From contig CAMJML010000022.1 of assembly GCA_946407015.1 (NCBI GenBank), forward strand, positions 1-55,061: a DNA stretch of 55,061 nt, read 5' to 3'. Positions within the stretch are counted from its first letter, which is position 1; each line of letters begins with the position of its first letter. The DNA is from an uncultured Selenomonadales bacterium. Lineage in GTDB: Bacteria; Bacillota; Negativicutes; DSM-1736; Dendrosporobacteraceae. Below, in pieces: positions 42,056-50,791 of the stretch. The position numbers and the translations under genes are program-made. The notes beneath the pieces were generated by a model that did no database searches, was not told where the DNA came from, and was given only the letters and a program-made list of their open reading frames with translations.

Positions 42056-43024
42056 TTACGTGGATCTTAAGATATGGAATTTCAGCTTTTTCGGAGGTGC
42101 TTCCTCTAATGGGGTGGGCTTAGCTTCCGGCAAGGCTGCTGCTGATTCCGGGGATTTATCCTCTAAGGAAGCTTTGGTAGCCCGCTCAATGAGGTAATCC
42201 AGCGAGTCCAGACTTTGCGCACCGGCATAGCCGGTCGATACCGTGACCTGAATGGTGCTGTCATGGATCGGGTAGATGGATTCGGAAATCAGTAATTTCA
42301 TCTTGGAGGCCAGCATGAGCGGGATGCTTTTGTTGGTGGTATCCAGGATGGCAATAAAGCTTGCCCCATGCCAGCGTCCAATCAGATGGGGCGGAGAAAC
42401 AGCGGCGGATAAGGTATTGGCTACCATTTTAAAGACTTTATCGGCTGTGGAGACCCCGTGAACCTCATTAATGGTCCGGAAGCCGTTAATATTAATATAT
42501 AAAATGCCAAAGGACTCCCGTTTTGCCGGCATTTCCCGAAGCATGGCCTGCAGTCTGGATTCGATATACTGCTTATTGACCAGGCCGGTCAAGGAATCGA
42601 TGTAAGCGGCTTTGGTTAGGGCTTTGACCTTTTCATCATCCCGTTTTTTGTGTGACCGGTCTGAGATGACTTCAATAACACCGGTAATTTGTCCGCTGTC
42701 CTTATAGACTGGAATGGTTCGGACCGTAACCGGAACAAGATGGCCTTCCTTGTGGCGAATGAACATACTGTTTTCAACAGATTTGCCTTCTTGAAGGGCC
42801 ATATGAACGGGGCATTGCTGATCACACAGTTTTTCGCCATTAATCCCAATATGAAGGATGACCTGACAGCAGGTTGGCGGATTGCTCTGATCCGGTGAAA
42901 AACCGGAGATGGTCTGGAGACTATTGTTCCAATAAATCAGCTTCTTGTTTGCATCGGTAAAGTAAATGCCTTCATCGAGATGATTGAAACCATCATTCAT
43001 GAAGGTTTTGTAATAATAGTACAT
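42056..43024 (-). CDS. PAS domain protein with degenerate GGDEF domain
   Basis: 322 residues. PAS domain (about 10-125) with a LCDQQCPVH cysteine motif, then a GGDEF-fold domain (about 140-275) that starts with the normal DSLTGLVNKQ. The active-site motif is RWHGASF at 217-223 in place of R-x-GGDEF, and the metal-binding DxDxFKxxND is replaced by INGFRTINE. Diguanylate cyclase activity is therefore unlikely, so a sensory or GTP-binding role is more probable. The final 45 residues are Pro/Lys-rich. ATG 43024 follows GAGGGGGG; TTG 43027 is the alternative. Confidence 0.82.
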   Translation of the reverse strand: MYYYYKTFMNDGFNHLDEGIYFTDANKKLIYWNNSLQTISGFSPDQSNPPTCCQVILHIGINGEKLCDQQCPVHMALQEGKSVENSMFIRHKEGHLVPVTVRTIPVYKDSGQITGVIEVISDRSHKKRDDEKVKALTKAAYIDSLTGLVNKQYIESRLQAMLREMPAKRESFGILYININGFRTINEVHGVSTADKVFKMVANTLSAAVSPPHLIGRWHGASFIAILDTTNKSIPLMLASKMKLLISESIYPIHDSTIQVTVSTGYAGAQSLDSLDYLIERATKASLEDKSPESAAALPEAKPTPLEEAPPKKLKFHILRST

Positions 43025-43065
43025 CAATATGCCCCCCTCGCTTGCTAATTTGCATATAATTTTCT

Positions 43066-43099
43066 GCTAATAGCGAATAATTCCTGCTTAATAGTGAAT
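43066..43099. promoter_or_regulatory. Tandem 13-bp repeats upstream of the GGDEF-HD-GYP operon
   Basis: GCTAATAGCGAAT (43066-43078) and CTTAATAGTGAAT (43087-43099) are 21 bp apart, two helical turns. The second is identical to a 13-mer in the ahbC promoter region. They lie in the divergent region between the operon and the PocR kinase. The rest of this 248-base gap is AT-rich without a clear promoter. Confidence 0.5.
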
Positions 43100-43272
43100 T
43101 TATCATGGTTTTTTTTACCATAAAGTACAAAAAAAGAAAGTCAATTAGGTGCAATCTTGTTTTTTGTTAGCTTTATTCAAAAAAAATTAGCAATTTAAGT
43201 AAATTTTTGGAGGAATTGGAAGTATTGTGGAGAAGAGAACAGCAATAGCAGAGCGGATAAGGGATGGCGGCC

Positions 43273-44856
43273 ATGAAATACAAACTAGCTGAACTGGTCA
43301 ATGTGCAAAAATTAAATCGATTGCTGCAGAGTCTTTACCGGGCGACGGAAATACCTTCCGGTATCATTGACGTTGACGGCAATATTCTGGCGGCTGTCGG
43401 CTGGCAGGATATTTGCCGGTTGTTTCACCGGCAGCATCCCGAAACTCAGTTGATCTGCCAGCACAGTGACAATTACGTCAAGCAGTCTCTTGCCAGTTGT
43501 CAACCCTATTTACTTTATCGGTGTCCACTAGGGCTGATGGATGCGGCAGCACCCATTATGATTGATGGGTGCCATGTTGCTACTGTATTCCAGGGGCAAT
43601 TTTTTTTTGAGCCCCCGGATAGTGCCCATTTTAAGGCTCAGGCCGGGCAGTACGGGTTTGATCAAGACCAATATCTTGAGGCACTGGGTAAGGCTCCGAT
43701 TTATACCCGGGAGAAGCTGGACAGCATTATGCATTATTTTATTGAATTGGCCGAAATACTGGCCGATTTGGGGGTTGCCCGTCTCAGGCAGATGGAGATT
43801 CAGGAAGCTGAACTCAGAAGACGGGATGAGCAATTGTTCAATATTTTTAACAATACCCCGAATGTCGCTATCCAAGGCTATGATGCTCAGGGCAACATTA
43901 CGTTTTGGAATCATGTTTCGCAGCAATTATATGGATTTACAGCGGAGGAAATTCTCGGAAAGCCGGTGACCAGCATCTTGTTTGAGGCTGCGGAAACAAC
44001 CCGTGCGACGGCGATATTACAGGAGCTTGCCGCATCCAGCATGCCAATTGGCCCAGTCGAATGGAAAATGAAGCATAAGAGTGGTCAAGAGCGAATTGTT
44101 TCCTCCACAATGTTTTCCGTGCAATTGTCATGCGGCAAACAAGAATTTATCTGTATGGATGTCGATGTGACCGAGCGGAAAAAACTGGAGGAAGAGGTCA
44201 AGCGCCTGGACCGGCTGCATTTGGTTGGTGAGATGGCCGCAAGCCTGGCCCATGAAATCCGGAATCCGATGACAACCGTACGTGGCTATCTGCAAATGCT
44301 GCGCAAAAAGCCCTGTTTTCAACGTCATATTTACCAGTTTGATATGATGATTGCCGAACTGGATAGTGCGAATCTGATTATTAAAGAGTTTCTGTGTCTG
44401 GCTAAAAATAAATCAATCGAAAGAAAAACAGGGGATATCAATCAGATCATTGAAGCGCTGCTGCCGTTGTTGTATGCAGAAGCTCTTACCGGCAATAAAA
44501 GCATCCGCTGGCAGCCTGGGCTTGCCAAAACCATGCAGATGGATGACAATGAAATTAGGCAGCTGGTCATTCATTTGGTGCGCAATGCGCTCGAAGCGGT
44601 TGGAAAAGGGGGCACTGTCCAGATCAGTACGGCATTGGCCGGACAGGAATTTTTGTTGCAAGTCCGGGATAATGGCTGCGGTATTCCCAAAGAGTTAATG
44701 GAGCGGCTGGGAACTCCGTTTGTTACGACCAAGGAGCAGGGGACCGGGCTCGGCTTGGCTGTTTGTTATAGTATTGCGGCCAGGCACAACGCCAAAATAA
44801 ACATTCAATCAGGTGAAGACGGAACCACTGTTGTGGTCAGATTTCCAATAGCATAA
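43273..44856 (+). CDS. PocR-domain/PAS sensor histidine kinase, soluble
   Basis: 527 residues and no TM segment. The N-terminal PocR ligand-binding domain (about 8-170: VQKLNRLLQSLYRATEIPSGIID, CRCPL-type YRCPLGLMDAAAPI, VFQGQFF) is followed by PAS (about 180-300), HisKA with H327 in LAHEIRNPMTTVRGYL, and HATPase_c (RNALEAV, DNGCGIP, GTGLGLAV). PocR domains sense small hydroxylated compounds; in Salmonella PocR controls cobalamin and propanediol genes. The downstream cobO starts 50 bases later. ATG 43273 is better spaced from AAGGG than ATG 43264. Confidence 0.87.
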   Translation: MKYKLAELVNVQKLNRLLQSLYRATEIPSGIIDVDGNILAAVGWQDICRLFHRQHPETQLICQHSDNYVKQSLASCQPYLLYRCPLGLMDAAAPIMIDGCHVATVFQGQFFFEPPDSAHFKAQAGQYGFDQDQYLEALGKAPIYTREKLDSIMHYFIELAEILADLGVARLRQMEIQEAELRRRDEQLFNIFNNTPNVAIQGYDAQGNITFWNHVSQQLYGFTAEEILGKPVTSILFEAAETTRATAILQELAASSMPIGPVEWKMKHKSGQERIVSSTMFSVQLSCGKQEFICMDVDVTERKKLEEEVKRLDRLHLVGEMAASLAHEIRNPMTTVRGYLQMLRKKPCFQRHIYQFDMMIAELDSANLIIKEFLCLAKNKSIERKTGDINQIIEALLPLLYAEALTGNKSIRWQPGLAKTMQMDDNEIRQLVIHLVRNALEAVGKGGTVQISTALAGQEFLLQVRDNGCGIPKELMERLGTPFVTTKEQGTGLGLAVCYSIAARHNAKINIQSGEDGTTVVVRFPIA

Positions 44857-44906
44857 AGACGTGCGGGCCGGAAGTTTTATTAAAACTATTCAGGGAGGCG
44901 GTTCGG

Positions 44907-45491
44907 TTGAAACAAGGATATGTACAAGTATATACGGGAAATGGGAAAGGCAAGACAACAGCGGCTATCGGCTTGGCAATCCGGGCTTTGGGGGCAGGCC
45001 TGCGCGTCTTGTTTCTACAGTTCATGAAGTCCAAGGTCTATAGTGAGCATCAAATTTTACCGCAGCTTTCACCGCTTTTGACGTTGGAAACACTAGGGAA
45101 GCCGTTCTTTATTGCCCATGAAGGCACCTTATCGGCTGAGCAGTTGGCTCAATGGGGGGATGATGTCGTGGTGTTTCCGCCCGGGCAGCCGCCGGCTGAT
45201 TATTTGGCCATCATCCAAAGCGGCATCAAGCGGGCGCATGAGGCGGTCAGCAGTGGGGATTACGATCTTGTTGTACTGGATGAAATCAATGTGGCGCTGC
45301 ATTTTCAATTGGTCACCTGGCCGCAGGTCCAGGCTATTCTTGCCAATAGGCTGGCATCGGTTGAACTGATCTTGACCGGGCGCGGGGCACCGCCTGAGCT
45401 GCTCGAACAAGCTGACCTGGTTACTGAAATGCGGGAAATTAAGCATTATTATCAGCAAGGCATAGCGGCGAGGCCGGGAATCGAAAATTAG
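44907..45491 (+). CDS. cobO: Cob(I)yrinic acid a,c-diamide adenosyltransferase (CobO/BtuR/CobA type)
   Basis: 194 residues. P-loop VYTGNGKGKTTAAIGLA at 8-24 and the family landmark LVVLDEINVALHF, with TGRGAP and VTEM-REIKHYYQQG at the C-terminus. It transfers 5'-deoxyadenosine from ATP to cob(I)alamin or precursors, forming coenzyme B12. The start is TTG behind GGGAGG. It follows the PocR-domain kinase directly and is stopped by the terminator at 45506. No cobalamin riboswitch was seen. Confidence 0.92.
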   Translation: MKQGYVQVYTGNGKGKTTAAIGLAIRALGAGLRVLFLQFMKSKVYSEHQILPQLSPLLTLETLGKPFFIAHEGTLSAEQLAQWGDDVVVFPPGQPPADYLAIIQSGIKRAHEAVSSGDYDLVVLDEINVALHFQLVTWPQVQAILANRLASVELILTGRGAPPELLEQADLVTEMREIKHYYQQGIAARPGIEN

Positions 45492-45505
45492 CTGTTTCAA
45501 GCAGA

Positions 45506-45537
45506 AAAACTACAGCCTGGGCTGTAGTTTTTTTATG
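45506..45537. terminator. Bidirectional terminator between cobO and the GltB-like gene
   Basis: AAAACTACAGC/GCTGTAGTTTT stem, 4-nt loop, seven T on the plus strand. It reaches into the last codon of the minus-strand gene. Confidence 0.88.
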
Positions 45538-47137
45538 ATGCCGGCTTACGGCTGAGGCCATCAAGGGCTTGTTTGGCCTGAAGCAGCGCATCGCATTCTT
45601 TATTAAACTGCCGGATGCGGCTTAGGTCCGGTCCTTTACGCAATTCGGTTAACAGCGATTGACTCAATTGTTCCAGCTGGCGGGCCAGCGCCAAGGTCTG
45701 CACGTAAGTGTCCAGTGATTCCGGCACCGTATTTTTGACCTGGCTGGAAGGCGGGGCTGTTTTGTTGGCCAGCCTGACTCCGGTGAGATCGGCTGTCAGG
45801 GCATCCAAGGCCACCAGATCATCCGGACTTAACTCGCGCAGCGAAGCTTTGCCCAGCGCGCGCATGCCTTCCTCCATTTCCTGAACCATGGAGGTCAAGA
45901 CATTGGCTACATTGGTTGCCGCCAGATCAATGTCCAGCTCTGTCTTGGTCGGGGAATTATAGTAAATCAGCGTGGTGGGAGGTTCCCAGGGAATCACTTT
46001 TTGTATTTGACCGTGTCCCAAGGCCAGCAGCGGGACTGTGGCCAGATAAATGGCATCAGCGCCCAGCGCCAGCGCTTTGAGACATTGTCCAGGTGTAAAA
46101 TAGCCGCCTGACACAACCAGGCTGATGGGGTGGCCTTTTAAATGGCGCTTAGCCCGGGCCAGGGCTGTCAGGCTGGGAATGCCGAAATCATCCTGCTTAA
46201 TGGGGGCTGTGGCATGGGAGCCGCCTTCGGCGCCATCAATCATGACGGCATCAAAGCCGAGCTGAATGGCCATATCCAGCTCTTCTTCCAGCCGGTCAGT
46301 GGCCATGATTTTTAAGGCGATGGGAACACCTTTGGCGCGCTTACGAAGATTCTGCATGAAGGCAGGCCAGCCGGCCGGTGATTGCAATCCGGGTGGTGAT
46401 GGCAATTGGACTGCTGGCTCACCGGGCTTGAGACCGCCCAGGATGCGTGCCCGGCCTTCAATTTCTGCAGCTTCAATGGTGGCAGTGCCCATATCGGCGC
46501 CTTGACCCATTTGAACTTCCAGCATATCGGCCATGGCGATTTGTTCGGCCGTACGGGCACCCCAGGACCAACGGCAGATTTGTAGAATGTATTTATCGGT
46601 TTCAAGCGGTTCCTCCGGTAAATACGGTCCTTCGCCCGAACAGGTTGCGGTTTGCAGTTTTTTGGCCGCTCTGGCCAGTGCAATCTTGGCTTCTTCGCTA
46701 AGTGCCAGCCCGTAAGCCATGGCCGCAATCATCAACGGGATTTGGATGACCAACGGTTTTTCAGCCTTCGGTCCGATGGTTACGGACATATCAAGCGGTG
46801 TATTTTCCGGCAAGGATAACCGGGACATTTGCCGGGGGGAAAACATCAGCATGTCATAGCCGGCAAAGTGTCTGGGCGAACCGAGCGGACGGGTAATGAC
46901 TTTGCCGGTCTCGGCCCGTAAGCTTAGCTCCAATAGGTTCAAAGCCGAAAGCCGGGTTATCGAGGGCAGCAGTTCGGCGATATTCTTGGTATATTCTTCG
47001 GTTAATAATTTGCTTACGAACGAATTGGTCACCAGCTTGATGACATAGCGGCTAATTGGCCGGACTGACCAAATGGCGAGGACGAGAAAGAGCGTGAATC
47101 CAATCAACAAAATAAAATAAGACTGCATGTTTGGCAT
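45533..47137 (-). CDS. Membrane-anchored FMN-binding glutamate synthase-like protein
   Basis: About 534 residues. One N-terminal TM (about 5-25), then a GltB2-type TIM-barrel FMN domain (about 90-420): TCSGEGPYLPEE, GQGADMGTATI, the DAVMIDGAEGGSHATAPI motif and GADAIYLATVPLLALGH. It is the synthase domain alone, without the glutaminase domain. Stand-alone forms may make glutamate with ammonia or act as other flavin oxidoreductases. ATG 47137 suits AAAGGG better than ATG 47143. Confidence 0.83.
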   Translation of the reverse strand: MPNMQSYFILLIGFTLFLVLAIWSVRPISRYVIKLVTNSFVSKLLTEEYTKNIAELLPSITRLSALNLLELSLRAETGKVITRPLGSPRHFAGYDMLMFSPRQMSRLSLPENTPLDMSVTIGPKAEKPLVIQIPLMIAAMAYGLALSEEAKIALARAAKKLQTATCSGEGPYLPEEPLETDKYILQICRWSWGARTAEQIAMADMLEVQMGQGADMGTATIEAAEIEGRARILGGLKPGEPAVQLPSPPGLQSPAGWPAFMQNLRKRAKGVPIALKIMATDRLEEELDMAIQLGFDAVMIDGAEGGSHATAPIKQDDFGIPSLTALARAKRHLKGHPISLVVSGGYFTPGQCLKALALGADAIYLATVPLLALGHGQIQKVIPWEPPTTLIYYNSPTKTELDIDLAATNVANVLTSMVQEMEEGMRALGKASLRELSPDDLVALDALTADLTGVRLANKTAPPSSQVKNTVPESLDTYVQTLALARQLEQLSQSLLTELRKGPDLSRIRQFNKECDALLQAKQALDGLSRKPAS

Positions 47138-47202
47138 AGGCATCCCTTTATTTGTGTTTTCTGGTTATAGTATGTCACGTGTTTGCTTTTTCACTCCAGT
47201 AA

Positions 47203-47256
47203 AGCTAAAAACACCTGAATTTACCGGAGTTCCGGTGGATTCAGGTGTTTTTAGCT
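47203..47256. terminator. Terminator downstream of the beta-barrel gene
   Basis: An 18-bp perfect stem AGCTAAAAACACCTGAAT/ATTCAGGTGTTTTTAGCT surrounds an inner ACCGGA/TCCGGT stem. It lies between two minus-strand genes and can act both ways. Confidence 0.88.
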
Positions 47257-47279
47257 TGCTTTTATTTAGGATGGAGGAG

Positions 47280-47771
47280 TTACAGTTTGATGGTTGCGCC
47301 AACGCCAACACCGGTTTTGCTGCTGCTGCCGTCTGGCTTAAAGGAATAGTAATTCAGATTGAGGTCGGTTTTATACGAAAGCTTGATGTTGGTGCCGACC
47401 TGGAATTCTTTAAAGTGATCGCCGGCAATAAAGGATGCATAGCCGTCCGCATCCGGCGACAAGGCGCTGTTGACGCCCATTCCTATGTAGGCTTTTGAAT
47501 CAGAGTGGAAACTGCGGCTGCCGATAATTCCCCGCAAATTGTCGGTTAGATTGAATTGGCCGTAAATGTCATCCATATCGCCGACATGATCATAATCCAC
47601 ATTTTGATAACCCAGAGTAAAATTATTGCTAAGCTTGTGCTCTAAATAGAAAGTGTCGGTGCCTAAGCCGATGGCCGTTTGGCCCTGGGATAAATCATTT
47701 AGCGGAGCTGCAAAAACAGTGGCAGCGTTCAATGCCATAAAAGCGGCTAAAGTCAAAATTGGTTTTTTCAT
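47280..47771 (-). CDS. Small secreted protein, probable outer-membrane beta-barrel
   Basis: 163 residues. Signal peptide with cleavage near VFA-APL (about 22). The mature part is a series of short amphipathic strands with aromatic girdles (FYLEHKLSNNFTLGYQNVDY, GQFNLTDNLRGIIGSR, ISLSYKT-like IKLSYKTDLNLNYYSF), ending in VGVGATIKL. Eight or so strands would fit a small OMP. Its presence supports an outer membrane. GGGAGG before ATG. Confidence 0.75.
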   Translation of the reverse strand: MKKPILTLAAFMALNAATVFAAPLNDLSQGQTAIGLGTDTFYLEHKLSNNFTLGYQNVDYDHVGDMDDIYGQFNLTDNLRGIIGSRSFHSDSKAYIGMGVNSALSPDADGYASFIAGDHFKEFQVGTNIKLSYKTDLNLNYYSFKPDGSSSKTGVGVGATIKL

Positions 47772-47893
47772 TGGTGAACCTCCCGTGCTTGTTTCATGAT
47801 TGTCTTGGTCAAAATGACTGACTGGTCATGCTTTTAGCATAACATGGATGTATGACAAAAATGTGACAGGAGCACCAATGGACAAAATTCTTG

Positions 47894-48481
47894 TCAGGCG
47901 CGGGAGGCTGCATCGGCCAGCCAATTGAGCACGGCGGTCAGGTTGGCTGCATAGCTGTTCATGCCCAGCAGGGGGTTATTGAGCTGCCAGTCCGCCGGAG
48001 GCTGGGAGGTTCTGCCCGTGATTTGCTGCATTTCAATTCTTAAAGCTTCGCGATAAGCATAATATAGATTGTGCTTCAGTTTTGTCAATTTATCGGTGCA
48101 GGGGTAGCAGGTGTGCAGCTGGCAAACCAAAGGGCGAAGCGGGTAAATGAGGCAGCGCCCCTGTGCAGATAAAAACTTGCATTTCCCTGAGGCTGCTTGA
48201 GTGAGTATCCAATGTTGATTGTCGTTTAGCCGCATGACGTGCAGCAGCAGTTCGATGCTTTCAGGGCTGCTGGTATTTTGCCGAAGCTTTGCCAGAAAGT
48301 TGCGGGCAAAAACCACATCGGTATGTACGATAAGACCGCTGCAGCAGGAATTTTGGCAGGCTGAACAGTCGATGTGCTGCTCACAAAAGCTCATGATGGA
48401 CGTAATCAAGTCCGATACTGTGGTTTGAGGGGCAGGTGGTTCGCAGGTCAGCTTGCCGGTTGGCGTGAGATAGATTCGCAT
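47894..48481 (-). CDS. YkgJ-family cysteine cluster protein
   Basis: 195 residues with the family's cysteine set: CEQHIDCSACQNSCC near 33-47, then GKCKFL, GRCLIYPLRPLVCQLH and CYPC. These bind Fe-S or zinc; function is unproven, and some family members are linked to metal or maturation roles. GGAGACG before ATG. Monocistronic and divergent from the small zinc-ribbon gene. Confidence 0.85.
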   Translation of the reverse strand: MRIYLTPTGKLTCEPPAPQTTVSDLITSIMSFCEQHIDCSACQNSCCSGLIVHTDVVFARNFLAKLRQNTSSPESIELLLHVMRLNDNQHWILTQAASGKCKFLSAQGRCLIYPLRPLVCQLHTCYPCTDKLTKLKHNLYYAYREALRIEMQQITGRTSQPPADWQLNNPLLGMNSYAANLTAVLNWLADAASRA

Positions 48482-48593
48482 ACAATCGTCTCCTTGCAGT
48501 CTGATAATACAATATAGTTGATGGACGGCCGAAAGTTTCGCAAGAGCAAGCGATTAAAAAAGAAATGAATCGGAAAAATATTTTTAGAAAATA

Positions 48594-48622
48594 CTGACAA
48601 TTGACGGGGGTAGCGCTATAAT
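48594..48622 (+). promoter_or_regulatory. Promoter of the small zinc-ribbon gene
   Basis: CTGACA (48594-48599), 17-bp spacer and perfect TATAAT (48617-48622), 35 bases before the start. Confidence 0.7.
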
Positions 48623-48656
48623 AGAAGAATATTCAATTCATTTAGGAGGGATGGAT

Positions 48657-48875
48657 ATGTTAGGGCAAGGTTGGTGTGAACATGATGAGAAGACCTCGAA
48701 GTATACCGTGTTGGATTATCAGTTTGGCGATAAGATTGTAAAATTGCGGGTTCAGTCCTGGTTTTGCCCAGAGTGCGGCATGCATGGCTCGGATACCCAA
48801 GTGGTAAATCCTCAGCCTGCAACCAGACAACTTGCAGGAAATCAAACCGCATATCCGCTCATTTGGTTGGATTAG
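48657..48875 (+). CDS. Small zinc-ribbon-like protein
   Basis: 72 residues. C-x2-C in WFCPECGMHG, with another Cys and His in GWCEHDE near the N-terminus, which could complete one metal site. The middle (YTVLDYQFGDKIVKLRVQ) is strand-like. Not recognised further. TAGGAGGG is well spaced for ATG 48657 and too close to ATG 48651. It has its own promoter and terminator, which supports expression. Confidence 0.72.
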   Translation: MLGQGWCEHDEKTSKYTVLDYQFGDKIVKLRVQSWFCPECGMHGSDTQVVNPQPATRQLAGNQTAYPLIWLD

Positions 48876-48897
48876 GCAGCAAAATTAAGGAAGTATC

Positions 48898-48928
48898 AAA
48901 GGCTTACAGAGTTTCTGTAAGCCTTTTT
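48898..48928 (+). terminator. Terminator of the zinc-ribbon gene
   Basis: AAAGGCTTACAGA/TCTGTAAGCCTTT stem with short loop and five T. Confidence 0.88.
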
Positions 48929-49059
48929 GCATGTTCTTGCAAGTTTTAGCAATACTTCATAGAGGGACTTTTTGTTCGGTCATAAGGATGGTAAGATAAT
49001 AGCATATCTTGCCAAAGGATTGCATGAGAAAATGGCAGTTGGAAACGAAGGAGTCATGT

Positions 49060-50790
49060 ATGCGTTTTTTGCTTCAATACCGCAGGAAGTATGGCAAATA
49101 TTTTTGGATTGCAGTTGTTTTCGTCACCTTGGAGGCTTTTTGTGATTTGCTGCAGCCGACACTTATGGCCAAAATCATTGATGTCGGGGTGGCCGGCAAG
49201 CAGATGGACTATATTCTTCACATGGGCGGCGTCATGCTGGCCGTCACAGCGGTCGGAGCGGTGGCCGCTGCTGTCCGCAACATCATTTCCAGCCGCGTGT
49301 CCCAGCAGTTGGGGGCGGATTTACGGGGTGATCTTTATGAAAAAATCCAATCCTTGTCGTTTGCCAACATTGACCGGTTGGACAAGGCCTCTTTGGTTAC
49401 CCGCATTACCAATGATGTTACCCAGATTCAGGGCTTTGTCAATGGGATGATGCGCATCTCCTTGAAAGCCCCGCTGCTCTGTATTGGGGGGCTGATTATG
49501 GCGATCAACCTCAATGCTGAACTGGCTGTAGTGCTGGCGGCCGTCGTGCCGGTCGTGATTTTGCTGATTGTGTTCAACATGAGGATCGGGTTTCCTCTGT
49601 TCATTCAAGTTCAGAATGCGCTGGACCGGGTGAACAGTGTCATGCGGGAGTATCTGGCCGGTGTCCGGGTTGTGAAGGCTTTTAACCAGTTTGGTCATGA
49701 AGAGGACAAGTTTGCTCAGGCCAACCGGCAGTTGGAAGCCAGTTCGGTTACCGCCATCCGGATGATGGCTGCTTTTGGCCCCGGGATTACCTTGACGCTG
49801 AATCTGGGCATTGTTCTGGTATTATGGCTGGGCGGTATCGGGGTCAGGGACGGTCACATTCAAGTCGGCCATATTATCGCTTTTATCAATTATATGATTC
49901 AGATCTTGTTCTCGCTGATGATTATCTCGATGGTCTTTAATATGTTTGTCCGCGCCCATGCATCGGCCGGCCGTATCGACGAAGTGTTCAGCCAGCAAGA
50001 GTCCATGGCCTGGAATCCGGCTGCACGATTGGATGCAGGCGGCTTTGAGCATAGTGTGGAGTTTCAGCAGGTTTGCTTTGCTTATGGCGGACAGGGAAGC
50101 GAACTGGTGTTGAAGGATATTGAATTATCCTGCCGGCCGGGGGAAATGGTTGGGATTATCGGCTCAACCGGTTCCGGCAAAAGCACGCTGGTCCATTTGA
50201 TCCCCCGCTTTTATGAGGCTCTTTCCGGGCAGGTGAAGGTGCAGGGGCGGGATGTCCGGGAACTGAACCCCCATCTGCTGCGGGAGGTGATTGCCATGGT
50301 CCCGCAAAAAAGCATTTTGTTTAGCGGCACGATTTTGGACAACCTGCGCTGGGGGAAACCGGGCGCAGATCTGGCCGACCTTGAAGCAGCGGCTAGGCTG
50401 GCTGAAGCTCATGATTTTATCTCGGCCTTTCCGGATGGCTACCAAACCCGCCTGGGACAGGGCGGTGTCAATTTGTCAGGCGGGCAAAAGCAGCGGATTG
50501 CGATTGCCCGGGCTTTGGTAAAAAAACCAGCCATTTTAATTCTGGATGATTGCACCAGTGCCTTGGATGCAGGGACTGAAGGCCGGATTAAAAAAGCCAT
50601 CCGGGAGATTGCCCGGGAAGTGACCTGTCTGATGATTGCCCAGCGGATTACATCCATCCGCGATGCCGATAAGATTGTGGTTCTGGATAACGGCCGGATT
50701 GTCGGAATTGGCCGCCATGAGGAACTGCTGGAGCGCTGCCCGGTTTATCAGGAAATTTACCAGTCCCAGTTTGGAAAGGAGCTGAGCTAG
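49060..50790 (+). CDS. Heterodimeric ABC exporter, half-transporter with degenerate NBD
   Basis: 576 residues: six-TM exporter domain (about 15-300) and an NBD with Walker A GSTGSGKST near 368-376 and signature LSGGQKQ. Walker B ends in LDD (D497 in place of the catalytic Glu) and the switch histidine is Gln (Q528 in LMIAQRI). This is the non-catalytic half seen in TM287/BmrC-type heterodimers. GAAGGAG before ATG 49060 fixes the start. The next gene encodes the catalytic half, one base after this stop. Substrate is drug- or lipid-like by family. Confidence 0.9.
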   Translation: MRFLLQYRRKYGKYFWIAVVFVTLEAFCDLLQPTLMAKIIDVGVAGKQMDYILHMGGVMLAVTAVGAVAAAVRNIISSRVSQQLGADLRGDLYEKIQSLSFANIDRLDKASLVTRITNDVTQIQGFVNGMMRISLKAPLLCIGGLIMAINLNAELAVVLAAVVPVVILLIVFNMRIGFPLFIQVQNALDRVNSVMREYLAGVRVVKAFNQFGHEEDKFAQANRQLEASSVTAIRMMAAFGPGITLTLNLGIVLVLWLGGIGVRDGHIQVGHIIAFINYMIQILFSLMIISMVFNMFVRAHASAGRIDEVFSQQESMAWNPAARLDAGGFEHSVEFQQVCFAYGGQGSELVLKDIELSCRPGEMVGIIGSTGSGKSTLVHLIPRFYEALSGQVKVQGRDVRELNPHLLREVIAMVPQKSILFSGTILDNLRWGKPGADLADLEAAARLAEAHDFISAFPDGYQTRLGQGGVNLSGGQKQRIAIARALVKKPAILILDDCTSALDAGTEGRIKKAIREIAREVTCLMIAQRITSIRDADKIVVLDNGRIVGIGRHEELLERCPVYQEIYQSQFGKELS

Positions 50791-50791
50791 T

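Noticed and set aside
43025-43272. Cobalamin riboswitch before the PocR kinase-cobO unit
   Set aside because: The AT-rich gap lacks any B12-box-like sequence or the needed stems.
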